A stretch of 64,000 nt of DNA from Photobacterium lutimaris (lineage in GTDB: Bacteria; Pseudomonadota; Gammaproteobacteria; Enterobacterales; Vibrionaceae). Of the stretch, positions 63,388 to 64,000 are shown piece by piece. The notes under the pieces are model-generated. The model was not told the DNA's origin. It did no database searches and saw only the letters and a list, made by a program, of their open reading frames with translations. Made by a program: the position numbers and the translations under genes. Position 1 is the first letter of the stretch. Each line of letters starts with the position of its first letter. The stretch is from positions 248,001 to 312,000 of the forward strand of contig NZ_PYMH01000002.1 in assembly GCF_003025555.1 (NCBI RefSeq). Reading direction: 5' to 3'.

Positions 63388-64000
63388 ATGAACCCACTAT
63401 ATAATTTTTTACAAACTATTGATAACCTCGTTTGGGGCCCACCACTACTTCTTTTGCTCGTAGGTACAGGTGTTTACCTGACAGTTCGTTTAGGACTGAT
63501 CCAAATCCGCTACCTACCACTCGCTTTGGGCTACCTGTTTAAGGGAAATAAAAACAGCAAGGCAGACGGCGACGTCTCAAGCTTTGCTGCACTTTGCACC
63601 GCTCTTTCCGCTACAATCGGTACCGGTAATATTGTCGGTGTTGCAACCGCTATAAAACTGGGTGGTCCGGGTGCCTTATTTTGGATGTGGCTTGCCGCTT
63701 TATTTGGCATGGCAACAAAATATGCAGAGTGTCTGTTGGCAGTGAAATACCGCGAGGTTGATGCTAACGGTCAAATGCTTGGCGGCCCGATGTACTACAT
63801 TGAAAAGGGAACCGGTCAAAAATGGCTCGCACGTATGTTTGCCGTATTTGCACTCGGCGTAGCCTGTTTTGGTATTGGTACTTTCCCCCAAGCCAATGCC
63901 ATTGTTGACGCAGCCTACCTATCATTTGAGATCCCGCGTGAAATCACTGTCGTGGTTCTCACGTTCCTTGTGGCAGTGGTCACCCTTGGCGGTGTGAAAT
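63388..64000 (+). CDS. AGCS-family sodium:glycine/alanine symporter, cut by window end
   Basis: Start ATG 63388 is preceded by AAAGAGA. The visible 204 residues show the AGCS N-terminal half: GVYLTVRLGLIQIRYLPLALGYLF, the signature ALSATIGTGNIVGVATAIKLGGPGALFWMWLAALFGMATKYAE, and MLGGPMYYIEKGTGQKW. The riboswitch upstream points to glycine as substrate. It is a paralogue of the symporter at 12.5 kb; signature residues agree but much of the sequence differs. The C-terminal half lies outside the window. Confidence 0.95.
   Translation, partial: MNPLYNFLQTIDNLVWGPPLLLLLVGTGVYLTVRLGLIQIRYLPLALGYLFKGNKNSKADGDVSSFAALCTALSATIGTGNIVGVATAIKLGGPGALFWMWLAALFGMATKYAECLLAVKYREVDANGQMLGGPMYYIEKGTGQKWLARMFAVFALGVACFGIGTFPQANAIVDAAYLSFEIPREITVVVLTFLVAVVTLGGVK

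Overview
The window looks like chromosomal DNA from a marine gamma-proteobacterium of the Vibrionaceae, closest in flavour to Photobacterium or Grimontia. The basis is gene content, not a computed phylogeny: a UshA/NutA-type surface 5'-nucleotidase lipoprotein, a DUF3332 lipoprotein, an ExeM-type extracellular nuclease, a KdgM porin with a PL9 pectate lyase, a tandem glycine riboswitch in front of a Na+/amino-acid symporter, and many CRP- and KdgR-like operators. No rRNA, tRNA, intact insertion sequence, prophage or CRISPR array was seen.

Layout. 1-8 kb: the end of a DUF58/MoxR (Bat-like) cluster, an eight-haem c-type cytochrome with TPRs, and two divergent paralogous arylsulfatases sharing a CRP-type site. 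8-21 kb: LysR regulator, NAD-malic enzyme, a zinc-ribbon mini-protein, AGCS symporter, DcuC-type carrier plus peptidase T, an RpiR regulator with three matching palindromes, a 5'-nucleotidase and a DUF3332 lipoprotein. 21-32.5 kb: DMT exporter, DUF922 and GNAT genes, large secreted nuclease, thiol peroxidase of the glutathione peroxidase family, small orphan proteins, a FolD paralogue, OFA-family carrier, peptidase E. 32.5-38.2 kb: a sugar module (PTS EIIBC, RspA-type enolase-superfamily dehydratase, GntR/UTRA regulator) with an eight-copy heptanucleotide repeat, then a BCCT carrier.

38.7-42.4 kb is the most unusual block. It holds a methyltransferase-HNH nuclease fusion and a 165-residue orphan on the minus strand, with a divergent BrxR/CapW-like WYL repressor across a 0.5-kb palindrome-rich spacer. 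This is the architecture of a repressed defence island, but the effector is not one I can name. It is my candidate for an undescribed system.

42.5-50 kb: pectin uptake and degradation (PL9 lyase and KdgM porin under a KdgR box), then a 2-hydroxycarboxylate carrier with a CitA/CitB two-component system. 50-59 kb: small membrane protein, HAD phosphatase, NhaC antiporter, periplasmic solute-binding protein, and a TetR-controlled RND pump whose operator is a 21-bp direct repeat. 59-64 kb: membrane-anchored J-domain protein, AraC regulator with a degenerate receiver domain divergent from a GH18 protein that has lost its catalytic-motif aspartates, and a tandem glycine riboswitch in front of a second AGCS symporter cut by the window end.

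Most of the window is carbon-source uptake and catabolism (sulfated and pectic polysaccharide, organic acids, peptides, amino acids, nucleotides/DNA), with local regulators beside their targets. All domain, motif and start-site calls were made by eye; no database search was run.
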